From positions 1 to 51,082 of the forward strand of contig CACHIV010000008.1 in assembly GCA_902579985.1 (NCBI GenBank): a stretch of DNA of 51,082 bases. Direction: 5' to 3'. Position 1 is the first letter of the stretch. Each line of letters starts with the position of its first letter. The translations under genes were made by a program, and so were the position numbers. The notes beneath the pieces were generated by a model that searched no databases, was not told the origin of the DNA, and worked only from the letters and a program-made list of their open reading frames with translations. Positions 8,524 through 16,827 of this stretch are shown here, one piece after another. This DNA comes from an uncultured Pelagibacteraceae bacterium (GTDB taxonomy: Bacteria > Pseudomonadota > Alphaproteobacteria > Pelagibacterales > Pelagibacteraceae).

Positions 8524-9681
8524 TTAAATCTTAACTTTTGCAATTGGACCAAACTCATTTTCATAAGCTAATTTGTAGTTCGGTTGATTCATCAACAGAT
8601 ACTTCATAGTTCTCTTAGCATATGCTTTTTGAGATGCTATAATTTTCTTGAAGAAAGGGTCTTTCCCAGAAAACTCAGCAACTATTTTATCCCAGCCTTT
8701 TAATTGCTCAGCTAAAATAGCATCAGATGTTTGGTAAACGTTAACCTTATGCTCATTCATCAATTTAGCTAAGTCAGCAGAATATCTAACTAAAGCTTTA
8801 AAGTAGTTATCTGAATTTGCAGCATAAGCAGCATTTTTCAAGATAGCTTTATGAGCAGGTGAAAGGCTATTGTATCTTTTCTTGTTCACCGGAATCTCAA
8901 ACATTTCTTGAGACTGGTGGAAACTACCTAAGTGATAGTGTTTAGATACATCTTGCATTCCAAACTGTGAGTCTGATGTTGGGTTGTTAAACTCAGCAGC
9001 ATCAATTAAACCAGTTTTCATTGCTGGTTGAATTTCACCACCTGGTAACTGTCTTACAACCATTCCCATAGCAGTTAGAACGTTAGTCGCTAGACCAACA
9101 GTTCTATACTTCATTCCTTTAACATCAGATACTTTTGTTACGTTCTTTTTGAACCAACCAAAAGGTTGTGCTGGCATCGGCATATGAAAGAATCCAATAT
9201 AATCGAATCCTACTGAAGATACAGCTTGTTCATATAGCTTTCTTCCTCCACCATACTCCATCCATCCCATAACTTCTTGAGATGACATTCCGTATGAAGG
9301 ACCAGTTCCAAAAAGAGAAGCTGCAGGATTTTTACCATACCAATATGCTGTCACCCAGTGACCCATATCAAGGTTTCCATCGCTAACTGCCGCTCCGATT
9401 TCAGAAGTTTTTACAACTGAACCAACAGGCTGAAGATCAATTTTTAATGATCCTCCAGACATGTCGCTAACCATTTTCGCATAATCTCCTGCCATTTCAA
9501 AAAATATGTTAGCGCCTGATGGCCAAGCTGCTTGCATCTTTAATGTTAATGGAGCACCAAAAGCTACATTAGGCATAGCTACAGCTGTTGCTGCTGCTGC
9601 ACCTGTCGCTGCTGCTGCTTTGAAGAATTTACGTCTTGAAGGTGTTTTAGCACCTTTCAATGATTTTTTTTCTTTAATCAT
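8524..9681 (-). CDS. dctP: TRAP transporter solute-binding protein (DctP/TakP-like), Tat-exported
   Basis: This is the periplasmic solute receptor of the TRAP system. The 385-residue precursor has a twin-arginine signal: SRRKFFKAA at 15-23, an Ala-rich stretch, and a probable cleavage near residue 42 before APLTLKMQ. The mature part has the DctP fold, with GEIQPAMKTGLIDAAEFNNP near the binding site and a late helix EMFEIPVNKKRY. It resembles the TakP/FcbT1 branch, known for 2-oxo acid and aromatic acid binding. The start has a strong AGGAG ribosome-binding site 7 nt upstream of the ATG. It is the first gene of dctP-dctQ-dctM-amidase. The ligand is not determined from sequence. Confidence 0.95.
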   Translation of the reverse strand: MIKEKKSLKGAKTPSRRKFFKAAAATGAAAATAVAMPNVAFGAPLTLKMQAAWPSGANIFFEMAGDYAKMVSDMSGGSLKIDLQPVGSVVKTSEIGAAVSDGNLDMGHWVTAYWYGKNPAASLFGTGPSYGMSSQEVMGWMEYGGGRKLYEQAVSSVGFDYIGFFHMPMPAQPFGWFKKNVTKVSDVKGMKYRTVGLATNVLTAMGMVVRQLPGGEIQPAMKTGLIDAAEFNNPTSDSQFGMQDVSKHYHLGSFHQSQEMFEIPVNKKRYNSLSPAHKAILKNAAYAANSDNYFKALVRYSADLAKLMNEHKVNVYQTSDAILAEQLKGWDKIVAEFSGKDPFFKKIIASQKAYAKRTMKYLLMNQPNYKLAYENEFGPIAKVKI

Positions 9682-9817
9682 TATTACTCCTCATTAGTTA
9701 ATTAACTTGAATTAATTTAAGCATAGAAGCTAATTAGAGTCATTTAAAAAAAACCAAAATAGGTCAAAAATTTTAGTTTTTACAATCTCAAATTGTATTT
9801 ATTTGAAATAATCTAAT
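9682..9817. other. Intergenic region upstream of dctP
   Basis: This 136-base AT-rich gap lies between the dctP start and the end of the cytochrome c gene, both leftward. Apart from the AGGAG ribosome-binding site next to dctP I see no convincing promoter hexamers, riboswitch or stable hairpin. A promoter for the TRAP operon is expected here from gene layout. Confidence 0.4.
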
Positions 9818-10216
9818 TTAATCTAATGTATTTATTACTAAAACTTTCTCAGGATCAAATACCTTTACTTTTATACTAGAATACCAAATTGAAACATTCT
9901 CAATATCTTCATCAGTTAACATTTGTGCAATCATTGACATTTGTGGATGTTCAATTTTATTAGTTTTATATTCCTTTAATTTTACAACTAAATAATCTTT
10001 ACTTTGGCCAGATATATTAGGAACTAATGGAGAATTGCCTCCAGATGCAGCTGTACCATTTAATCCATGACATGCTGAACAAATTTGAGCCGCTTTTAAT
10101 TTGCCAGCTTTTAAAGAATCAGAAAGATTAGCCTCATTTGATGCATCTATTTCTCCAGCTAAAACTGGAGAAAATATAAAATATGAAGTTAATAAAGTAA
10201 TCTTTATTAATTTCAT
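9818..10216 (-). CDS. Class I c-type cytochrome
   Basis: This is a small periplasmic electron carrier of 132 residues. It has a signal peptide (residues 1-20, ending PVLA), a single heme-attachment motif C46-S-A-C49-H50 and candidate axial Met residues at 93, 95 and 99 in the HPQMSMIAQML stretch. The PNISGQSKDYL segment between them is typical of class I cytochromes such as c553/cytochrome c4-like domains. Its ATG overlaps the TAA of the upstream gene (TAATG), and a PQQ-type dehydrogenase lies one gene further upstream. The likely role is accepting electrons from that dehydrogenase. Heme attachment needs the ccm genes found at 18.5-22.6 kb. Confidence 0.93.
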   Translation of the reverse strand: MKLIKITLLTSYFIFSPVLAGEIDASNEANLSDSLKAGKLKAAQICSACHGLNGTAASGGNSPLVPNISGQSKDYLVVKLKEYKTNKIEHPQMSMIAQMLTDEDIENVSIWYSSIKVKVFDPEKVLVINTLD

Positions 10217-10614
10217 TAATTCATTCTAGTCTGACTAATAATATTAAAAGCCTCTCTAAGCTTGGCTTCACCTTCTTCTTTTTTACCCCCGTCACAAAGC
10301 GAAATACCTTGATCTTTTAAAGCTTTAATTTTTTTTAAATTTTTTTCAGTATATTGATACTGTTTTTTTCCATAGGCTCTCTCAGACTCTTTCCAAATTG
10401 ATTTAGCTAAGTATTTACACATATACTCAGGAGAATTCAGGTATGCTTTATATTCTGCTTCAGTCATACATTTACTTTCTCTTATTTGCTTAAACGTTCC
10501 ATCCTTCATCCATTTTGCAAAACCGCTACATATCTTCTTGGTGTCCCCAGTTGATGCATTTGCAACAACAGATGAAAAAAATAAAAATAAAACTGTTAAT
10601 AAAATTTTTCTCAT
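10216..10614 (-). CDS. Small periplasmic four-Cys protein
   Basis: Unrecognised family. The protein has a signal peptide (MRKILLTVLFLFFSSVVANA) followed by about 112 charged residues containing four cysteines (in KICSG, SKCMT, YMCKY and SLCDGG), which could form two disulfides. The helical, Lys/Glu-rich remainder has no heme motif (no CxxCH). Two start codons are possible, 10620 and 10614. The latter has an AAAGGA ribosome-binding site at proper spacing, whereas at 10620 the site would abut the ATG, so 10614 was chosen. It is coupled by TAATG to the cytochrome c gene and sits between it and the PQQ-type dehydrogenase, suggesting a role in that electron-transfer unit. Confidence 0.75.
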   Translation of the reverse strand: MRKILLTVLFLFFSSVVANASTGDTKKICSGFAKWMKDGTFKQIRESKCMTEAEYKAYLNSPEYMCKYLAKSIWKESERAYGKKQYQYTEKNLKKIKALKDQGISLCDGGKKEEGEAKLREAFNIISQTRMN

Positions 10615-10642
10615 TTCCATCCTTTCTTAAATATTGGTTATC

Positions 10643-10670
10643 AAAAAAGGGACCGACCTTGATCGGTCCC
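10643..10670 (-). terminator. Intrinsic terminator after PQQ-type dehydrogenase gene
   Basis: An 8-bp perfect stem GGGACCGA/TCGGTCCC (10649-10656 with 10663-10670) with a 6-nt loop is followed on the minus strand by six T residues. It lies 16 nt past the dehydrogenase stop, so it separates or attenuates transcription into the small Cys protein and cytochrome c genes. Confidence 0.88.
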
Positions 10671-10686
10671 TAAATTTAATTTTTAA

Positions 10687-11976
10687 TTATCCTTCGTATG
10701 TGATTCTGTAAATTACTCCAGCTTTATCATCTGAAACAAGTAAAGAACCATCAAAGTATTGTTGAACGTCTACTGGTCTTCCTAAATAAGTACCCATTTC
10801 CGTCATCCAACCTTCAGCAAAAGGTTCCATTTTTTTGGCATTACCTTTTTTGTCTAAGTAAGTGACCATGACTCTAGCACCTCTTGGTTTAATAGCATTC
10901 CATGAACCATGCTGAGCACTAAAGATTGCATTATGGTATTTTTTGGGAAACATTTTTCCAGTATAGAACATCATTCCAAGGTCAGCAGCATGTGCAATAG
11001 TCTCAATTTGAGGTTTGCAGTAATTGTCTGCATATGCTTTTGGGATTGTCTGACCTTTATACTCAGGAGTTCTCACTTCACCTCCTCCAGTATAAGGGTG
11101 TCCATACCAAACTTTGGAACCTAAAGCGCAAGCTTTATTAAGTTCTCCTGGAGGAGTCTCATCTCCCATTCCATCTACCTGGTTATCAGTAAACCATAAA
11201 GAACCGTCTTTAGGATTAAACGCGTGACCTACTGAATTTCTTATACCAATTCCAACAACTTCTCTTTCTAGGTTTCCAGGGAATCTGTTGAATCTTATCA
11301 TCCCACCAATACCTACTTGATCGTACATTGGATATTTATCAGCTGGTGCAACGTTAAAAGGTTGTCCCATACTTACATAAAGTTTGTTGTCCTTAGGATT
11401 AATTGCACAAACTCTTGCAGAGTGATTGTAAGACTCCTCTTCAGGCGGAATTAATTCACCTTGAGGTATAATCGGTATAGCTACAGTATCAGGACTTTCC
11501 ATAAAAAACTCAGCTGCCGGAAACCATAATACTCTGTTTCTTTCAGCAACATATAGATGTCCGTCTGTACTAAAACATACACCATTAGGAATATCAAAAT
11601 TAACCGCTGGGCTAAATTGCTCCACAGTATCTGCTATATCATCCATGTCTCTGTCAGTTGCCTGCCAAACTTTGTCTTTTCTAGTTCCAATCCAAACAGT
11701 TGTTTTATTTCTTGCAACTGCCATATGTCTTGCATCGGGAACTCTAGCAAACAAACTTATTTTAAACCCAGGAGGCATTTTAATTTTTGGTAATATATTT
11801 TTCTTTATATTATCCATGTACTTGCCTTCTTGGGGTACTACTATACCTGCTGTTGTACCTGTGCTTTTAAAGCTACTAAGTTTATCAATATTCTCATTTC
11901 TATCATCAGCAAAAGAAACTGATGACCAAAGAGACATTAACAAAACAGAGGTAAGTAAAAATATTACTCTTCTCAT
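10687..11976 (-). CDS. PQQ-dependent sugar/sorbosone dehydrogenase family protein
   Basis: This periplasmic six-bladed beta-propeller oxidoreductase of the soluble glucose/sorbosone dehydrogenase type has 429 residues with a signal peptide (MRRVIFLLTSVLLMSLWSSV, cleaved after SFA). Typical segments are the VGIGIRNSVGHAFNP region, WFTDNQVDGMGDE, AQHGSWNAIKPRGARV and the late GRPVDVQQYFDGSLLVSDD blade. The start at 11976 is preceded by GGGAGA at good spacing; an ATG 15 nt further upstream lacks a site. No PQQ biosynthesis gene lies in the window, so cofactor use is inferred from family only. It is followed by a terminator, a Cys protein and a cytochrome c, which may take its electrons. Substrate unknown. 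Confidence 0.88.
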   Translation of the reverse strand: MRRVIFLLTSVLLMSLWSSVSFADDRNENIDKLSSFKSTGTTAGIVVPQEGKYMDNIKKNILPKIKMPPGFKISLFARVPDARHMAVARNKTTVWIGTRKDKVWQATDRDMDDIADTVEQFSPAVNFDIPNGVCFSTDGHLYVAERNRVLWFPAAEFFMESPDTVAIPIIPQGELIPPEEESYNHSARVCAINPKDNKLYVSMGQPFNVAPADKYPMYDQVGIGGMIRFNRFPGNLEREVVGIGIRNSVGHAFNPKDGSLWFTDNQVDGMGDETPPGELNKACALGSKVWYGHPYTGGGEVRTPEYKGQTIPKAYADNYCKPQIETIAHAADLGMMFYTGKMFPKKYHNAIFSAQHGSWNAIKPRGARVMVTYLDKKGNAKKMEPFAEGWMTEMGTYLGRPVDVQQYFDGSLLVSDDKAGVIYRITYEG

Positions 11977-12118
11977 ATTATTCTCTCCCATTTTTATTAA
12001 GTTACTAATATATTCTCTGGTGAGATTTAATTACAGATTGTCACACCCTTCAAGTATTTATTATTCAAGCAATACGTATATTTTTTTATATATTACTATT
12101 CTAGGTTGTATATTATTT
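11977..12118. other. Intergenic region upstream of PQQ-type dehydrogenase
   Basis: This 142-base AT-rich spacer separates two leftward genes. It contains the GGGAGA ribosome-binding site near 11985 and no obvious terminator for the hydroxyacid dehydrogenase gene that ends at 12119. A promoter is likely somewhere in it, but no hexamer pair is convincing. Confidence 0.35.
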
Positions 12119-13072
12119 TTAATTCACTTTATTCTTACAATTTCCAGTTTTAAAAAATTCATCAATATTATCAATTGCAAGATTTGCCATAGCAGTTCTA
12201 GTTTCTTTGGTAGCACTACCTAAATGTGGAAGGATAAAAGCACTTTTATGTTTCAAATAACCGGGATTTAAATTTGGTTCATTTTTATAAACATCTAAAC
12301 CAACTGCATAAACTTTTCTTCTATTAAGAGCATCAATTAAAGCTTCATCCTCAACTATATCTCCTCTAGCAACATTTGTAACTATTGCACCCTTGGGCAA
12401 ATATTCAATAGTATCTTTATTTATCATATCAACAGTCTCTTTTGAGGCAGGACAACAAATTGATAAAACATCAGATACAGATAGAAGGCTTTTTAAATTA
12501 TCATGATAAATAGCATCATTTTCTTTTTCTTTAGCTAGCTTAGATCTATTATGATAATGAATTATCATACCAAGAGATTTTGCAACTTTAGCAATTTTTT
12601 GTCCTATTCTTCCCATTCCTAAAATTCCAAGTCTAGTTCCTGTCAATTGTTTACCAATTAAATAATCTGCTGACCATTTCCAGCCACCTTCTCGAGCACC
12701 TTCTATACCTTCGGCTGCTCTTCGGCATGCACCTAATATTAGCAATACTCCTATCTCTGCTGTTGCATCAGTTAAGACATCTGGTGTATTTGTTACTACA
12801 ATATTTCTTTTTTTTGCTGCTTCTAAATCAATATTTCCAAAGCCAACTGCAAAGTTTGATAGTATTTTTATACTATTAGGTAACTTATTGATTGTTTCAC
12901 CGTCCATTTTATCTGTCAAAGAAGTTAGAATTCCATCACATCCTTGGCTCATTTTAACTACTTTTGATTGAGAATATAATTCATCATTATCGTTAAAATT
13001 TGCCTCAAAAATTTTAGAAGCTTTTTCCTCACAAGTCTTAAGCAGTCTTCTAGTGATTAGGATTTTTTTCAT
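12119..13072 (-). CDS. NAD(P)-dependent D-2-hydroxyacid dehydrogenase (glyoxylate/hydroxypyruvate reductase-like)
   Basis: This enzyme reversibly reduces 2-oxo acids to D-2-hydroxy acids with NAD(P)H. The 317-residue protein shows the Rossmann motif GMGRIG (152-157), catalytic Arg236 in NVARGD, Glu265 in KNEP and His283 in LPHLGS, plus the substrate-loop NFAVGFGNID. This matches the GyaR/GhrB/SerA-like group without an ACT domain. It is the last gene of a leftward run, 8 nt after a FAD D-lactate-type dehydrogenase gene, so it probably acts on the same 2-hydroxy/2-oxo acid pool. Glyoxylate, hydroxypyruvate or pyruvate are all possible substrates. Confidence 0.93.
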   Translation of the reverse strand: MKKILITRRLLKTCEEKASKIFEANFNDNDELYSQSKVVKMSQGCDGILTSLTDKMDGETINKLPNSIKILSNFAVGFGNIDLEAAKKRNIVVTNTPDVLTDATAEIGVLLILGACRRAAEGIEGAREGGWKWSADYLIGKQLTGTRLGILGMGRIGQKIAKVAKSLGMIIHYHNRSKLAKEKENDAIYHDNLKSLLSVSDVLSICCPASKETVDMINKDTIEYLPKGAIVTNVARGDIVEDEALIDALNRRKVYAVGLDVYKNEPNLNPGYLKHKSAFILPHLGSATKETRTAMANLAIDNIDEFFKTGNCKNKVN

Positions 13073-13080
13073 TTTTATGA

Positions 13081-14454
13081 TTAATTTAAATCAAATATTT
13101 TACCTGGATTCATTATATTATTAGGATCAATTGTTCTTTTTATAGATTTCATCAAAGGTAAATTATCTGCATGTTGTTCTAATAAATATTTTTTTTTGTG
13201 TAATCCAATCCCGTGTTCTCCAGTAATTGTTCCTTCAGATTCAAGACTTTTTTTAATCAGAATATCATTAAATTTTTTTATTTTTTGATATGCATCCTTC
13301 TTAGATGGATCGTATGGTAACATAACATGAAAATTTCCATCTCCTAAATGACCAACCATCGGGCCTCTTAATCCAAGTTTACTAACTTCTGTCTCAGCAA
13401 ATTTAACACACTCCGTGATTTTAGAAATTGGAACACAAATATCAGTGGTATACACTCTTCCATTGTTAATCAATGCTCTAACAGAATACCAAGCGTCCCA
13501 TCTTGCTTTCCACATCTTATTCCTTTTTTCTAGTGTATCGGCCCATTTAAAATCACTACCACCATTATTTTTTGAGAGCTCATCTACTATTTTAATTTGT
13601 TCTTTATTTGAAATTTCATCACCATGAAATTCAAAAAATAATGTTGGCAAAGGTTTTACGTCTTCTAACTTTGAATAATTAATACTTATGTCCATTTGAT
13701 CTTTATTAAGCATTTCAATTCTTGCTATGGGTATACCATATTGTATTACTTCCTGTGCTGTCTTAACTGCATTTTCTAATTCTTGAAATTGACAAACTGC
13801 ACTCATTATATTTTCTGGAATAGGCGATAATCTTAATTGAACTTCTGTAATAATTCCCAATGTCCCCTCTGATCCGATAAATAAATTTGTTAAATTATAT
13901 CCTGCAGAGGTTTTTTTAGCTCGACCTCCAGTATTTATAATATCTCCATTTGGTAAAATAACTGTTAATCCTGTTATTACTGATTTCATAGTGCCATATT
14001 TAACTGCCATTGTCCCTGAAGCAGATGTAGCTGCCATTCCTCCGATCGCTGCATTTGCACCTGGGTCTATTGGAAAAAAAACACCCTCCTCTCGAAGATA
14101 TTCATTTAACTGTTCTCTAGTCACACAAGCCTGAACTCTACAATCAAAATCTTCTGTATTTACAGATAAAACTTTGTTCATTTTTTCTAGTGAAATTGTT
14201 ATACCTTTATCATTTCCTACTGCATTCCCCTCTAAAGAAGTTCCAGTTCCAAATGGAACTACTGGGACTTTGTTTTCATTACATAATTTTAATATTTGAG
14301 AAACTTCCTCATTAGTTTCTGGAAAAACTACTGCCTGTGAAAGAACAGGATCATATGTATCTTCTCCTCTTGCATAATTTGCTCTAGTAGACTCGGACTG
14401 AGAAAATCTACCATTAAAAATTTTTTTTAACTCATTTTGAAGTATTTCATTCAT
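13081..14454 (-). CDS. FAD-binding D-lactate dehydrogenase (cytochrome-type) / GlcD family
   Basis: This VAO/PCMH-family flavoenzyme of 457 residues oxidises D-2-hydroxy acids and passes electrons to cytochrome c or quinone. Visible are the FAD-binding loop PVVPFGTGTSLEGNAV (about 69-84), DPGANAAIGGMAATSASG, the second FAD region GSEGTLGIITEVQL, and the C-terminal metal/catalytic motifs GHLGDGNFHVMLPY and TGEHGIGLHKKK. The layout is closer to the mitochondrial LDHD/D-lactate cytochrome dehydrogenase branch than to three-subunit glycolate oxidase, and no glcE or glcF lies nearby. It sits between an aminotransferase and an NAD D-2-hydroxyacid dehydrogenase on the same strand. Confidence 0.93.
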   Translation of the reverse strand: MNEILQNELKKIFNGRFSQSESTRANYARGEDTYDPVLSQAVVFPETNEEVSQILKLCNENKVPVVPFGTGTSLEGNAVGNDKGITISLEKMNKVLSVNTEDFDCRVQACVTREQLNEYLREEGVFFPIDPGANAAIGGMAATSASGTMAVKYGTMKSVITGLTVILPNGDIINTGGRAKKTSAGYNLTNLFIGSEGTLGIITEVQLRLSPIPENIMSAVCQFQELENAVKTAQEVIQYGIPIARIEMLNKDQMDISINYSKLEDVKPLPTLFFEFHGDEISNKEQIKIVDELSKNNGGSDFKWADTLEKRNKMWKARWDAWYSVRALINNGRVYTTDICVPISKITECVKFAETEVSKLGLRGPMVGHLGDGNFHVMLPYDPSKKDAYQKIKKFNDILIKKSLESEGTITGEHGIGLHKKKYLLEQHADNLPLMKSIKRTIDPNNIMNPGKIFDLN

Positions 14455-14497
14455 AATAAAATATTATAGAATCTTATTAAGAAAAATAAACTTAAAA

Positions 14498-15661
14498 CTA
14501 ACCGAGCATTTTCTTAATATTCTCTAAAGCTTGAGAGATATTGTCTCTAGAAGCAGCAAAACTAAATCTAACATAATTTTGGCAAGTTTCACCAAATGCA
14601 GAACCGGGCACTATTGCGACTCCAGCTTCATGCATCGCTTTCCTAGCAAACTCAGCACCATTCATTCCTGTCCCAATAACTTTGGGAAATGCATAAAAAG
14701 CTCCTCCTGGGAGACTACATTCTACTCCTGGAAGTTCATTTAAACCTTTATGAATTAAATCTCTTCTTTGGGTAAATTTTTCCATCATTTCATGAATAGA
14801 ATCGTCTGGACCATCTAAGGCGGCAATTCCTGCAAACTGTGCGGCGGCATTAACGCATGAAACACTATTAATTAAAAGTTTATTAACATGTTCAATAAGA
14901 TGTTGAGGCCAAAAACTCCAGCCTAGCCGCCATCCAGTCATTGAATAAGCTTTACTCCATCCTTCTAAAACAATTAATCTTTCTCTTAACTCTGGATAAT
15001 TAAAAAATGAGGGCATCTCTTTTCCATCAAAAATTTGTCTGCTATAAATTTCATCACTCAAAATTGTTACATGAGGATGTTTTTTAAGACCGTCAGCTAA
15101 AAAATCAATGTCTGACTTATCAACAAAACTTCCTGTTGGGTTATTTGGATTAATTAATATTAGTAATCGAGTTTTGTCAGTAATTAAAGATAATATCTTG
15201 TCTGGATTAAATTTTAAATCTTTATCTTCTGTTAAATCATAAGGTACCGAAGTAGATCCTGTATAATTTATCATAGACTCATAAATAGGAAATGCAGGTG
15301 TTGGGTGAATAATTTCTGCTCCAGGTTCACCAAAACATTGTATAGCATAATGCATCGTAGGTTTTCCACCTGGCATAATTAAAATTCTTTCAAAATCAAT
15401 ATCAACGTTATAACGTTTTTTTATCCATCTAGTCACAGCTTGACGGCATTCAGGAATACCATTTGACATTACATATCCATGATGTCCATCATCAAGTGCT
15501 TTCTTAGCTGCTTCAACAACATGCTTTGGTGTTTTAAAATCTGGTTGTCCCAATCCTAAATGGATCATAGATTTTCCTTGAGCTTCTAATTTTTTTGCTT
15601 CAGCTAGTACAGTAAATGCTGACTCAGTTCCTAATCTTTCTAAACTTTTTGCTAATTTCAT
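14498..15661 (-). CDS. PLP-dependent aminotransferase, class I/II (AspC-like, subfamily Ib)
   Basis: This fold-type I aminotransferase of 387 residues has the Schiff-base lysine K237 in EGWSKAYSMTGWRLGW, the cofactor-binding NPNNPTG (171-177), the SDEIYSR motif (202-208) with Asp and Tyr, and the substrate-carboxylate Arg in YVRFSFA near the C-terminus. It transfers an amino group between an amino acid and a 2-oxo acid. Its place between the lldD pair and the D-lactate-type dehydrogenase (14 and 43 nt gaps) suggests that it converts the oxo acids those dehydrogenases produce. Substrate cannot be assigned; aspartate, alanine and glycine/glyoxylate types look alike here. Confidence 0.93.
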   Translation of the reverse strand: MKLAKSLERLGTESAFTVLAEAKKLEAQGKSMIHLGLGQPDFKTPKHVVEAAKKALDDGHHGYVMSNGIPECRQAVTRWIKKRYNVDIDFERILIMPGGKPTMHYAIQCFGEPGAEIIHPTPAFPIYESMINYTGSTSVPYDLTEDKDLKFNPDKILSLITDKTRLLILINPNNPTGSFVDKSDIDFLADGLKKHPHVTILSDEIYSRQIFDGKEMPSFFNYPELRERLIVLEGWSKAYSMTGWRLGWSFWPQHLIEHVNKLLINSVSCVNAAAQFAGIAALDGPDDSIHEMMEKFTQRRDLIHKGLNELPGVECSLPGGAFYAFPKVIGTGMNGAEFARKAMHEAGVAIVPGSAFGETCQNYVRFSFAASRDNISQALENIKKMLG

Positions 15662-15675
15662 TTATTTGTACCTTT

Positions 15676-16827
15676 CTATTTTCTGTATATTAATTTAGAA
15701 CTATCTAAATCATTTAAACTTTTACAGCCCATTAATACCATATTTCTTTTAATTTCATCATGCATATTTTGTAATAAATGTTCAACTCCTTGTTGACCGC
15801 CTGCGGCCAAAGAGAACAGAAACATTTTTCCAAAACTACATGCTTTAGCCCCGGCAGCCAAAGCTTTTAAAACATGAGTTCCTCTTCTTACACCACCATC
15901 TAAGATGATCTCGAGCTTATCTCCCACCGCATCTGAAATAGCTTTTACTTGATCAAAAGGTGATCGCGATCCATCAAGTTGACGACCACCATGATTTGAT
16001 ACCATAATTGCCGTGCATCCAATATCTATAGCTTTTTTAGCATCCTCAACAGACATAACTCCTTTTAATGCAAATGGTCCATTCCATTTTTTTGCACAAT
16101 ATTCTGCATCCTTCCATCCCATAGCTGGATCATACTGTTCATTAATATATTCTATAACTGATTTTGAAATATTAGTTCCTTTATCTGTTTTTTTTTTAAC
16201 ATTTGATAATTCAAATCTTTTACCAGTTAAATAATTAAAAACCCATGTAGGACGCATTGCAAAACTCATTAAACTTTGAATAGTAAGTTTTGGTGGAGTA
16301 GTAAATCCAGTTCTATGATCTTTTTCTCTATTACCTGCAACCAAAGTATCTACAGTTAAACACATTGCATCAAAACCTGATCTTCTTGATCTGTCTATTA
16401 AATCATCAGAAATTGATCTATCTTTATGAACATAAAGCTGAAATAATTTTGGACCACTTGAAATATTTGACACTTCTTCAATAGTATTATTTCCCATAGA
16501 TGACATGCTATAAAAAGTATTAAACTTTTCAGCAGCTCGTGCCGATGCTTTATCTCCATCAGGATGATATAATCTTTGCATCGCTGCAGGAGAAAGAAAT
16601 ATTGGCATATCAATCTTTCTGCCAAATAAAGTAGTTGATAAATCAGGCTTACCAACACTAGCTAAAATATTTGGAACTAGATCACAATCATTGAATGAAT
16701 CTGTATTTCTTCTTAAAGTTGACTCATCATCTGCTCCACCATCAATGTAATGAAATATCGGGGAAGGTAATTTTTTTTTTGCTAATTTTCTAAAGTCTTC
16801 AAAGTTATGACAATTTTTTAAATTCAC
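15676..16827 (-). CDS. lldD: FMN-dependent L-2-hydroxyacid dehydrogenase, copy 2
   Basis: This member of the L-lactate dehydrogenase (cytochrome)/glycolate oxidase family is an FMN TIM barrel of 383 residues. The active site shows Tyr27 in FHYIDGGADDE, Lys255 in FALKGV, His279 and Arg282 in VSNHGGRQLDGSRSP, and the phosphate-binding GGVRRGTHVLKAL. The start is GTG, overlapping the TAG stop of the preceding paralogue by one base (TAGTG), so the two are translationally coupled. It aligns with its neighbour over the full length without gaps through at least the active-site loop, a clear tandem duplication. The substrate could be L-lactate, glycolate or another L-2-hydroxy acid. Confidence 0.93.
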   Translation of the reverse strand: MNLKNCHNFEDFRKLAKKKLPSPIFHYIDGGADDESTLRRNTDSFNDCDLVPNILASVGKPDLSTTLFGRKIDMPIFLSPAAMQRLYHPDGDKASARAAEKFNTFYSMSSMGNNTIEEVSNISSGPKLFQLYVHKDRSISDDLIDRSRRSGFDAMCLTVDTLVAGNREKDHRTGFTTPPKLTIQSLMSFAMRPTWVFNYLTGKRFELSNVKKKTDKGTNISKSVIEYINEQYDPAMGWKDAEYCAKKWNGPFALKGVMSVEDAKKAIDIGCTAIMVSNHGGRQLDGSRSPFDQVKAISDAVGDKLEIILDGGVRRGTHVLKALAAGAKACSFGKMFLFSLAAGGQQGVEHLLQNMHDEIKRNMVLMGCKSLNDLDSSKLIYRK

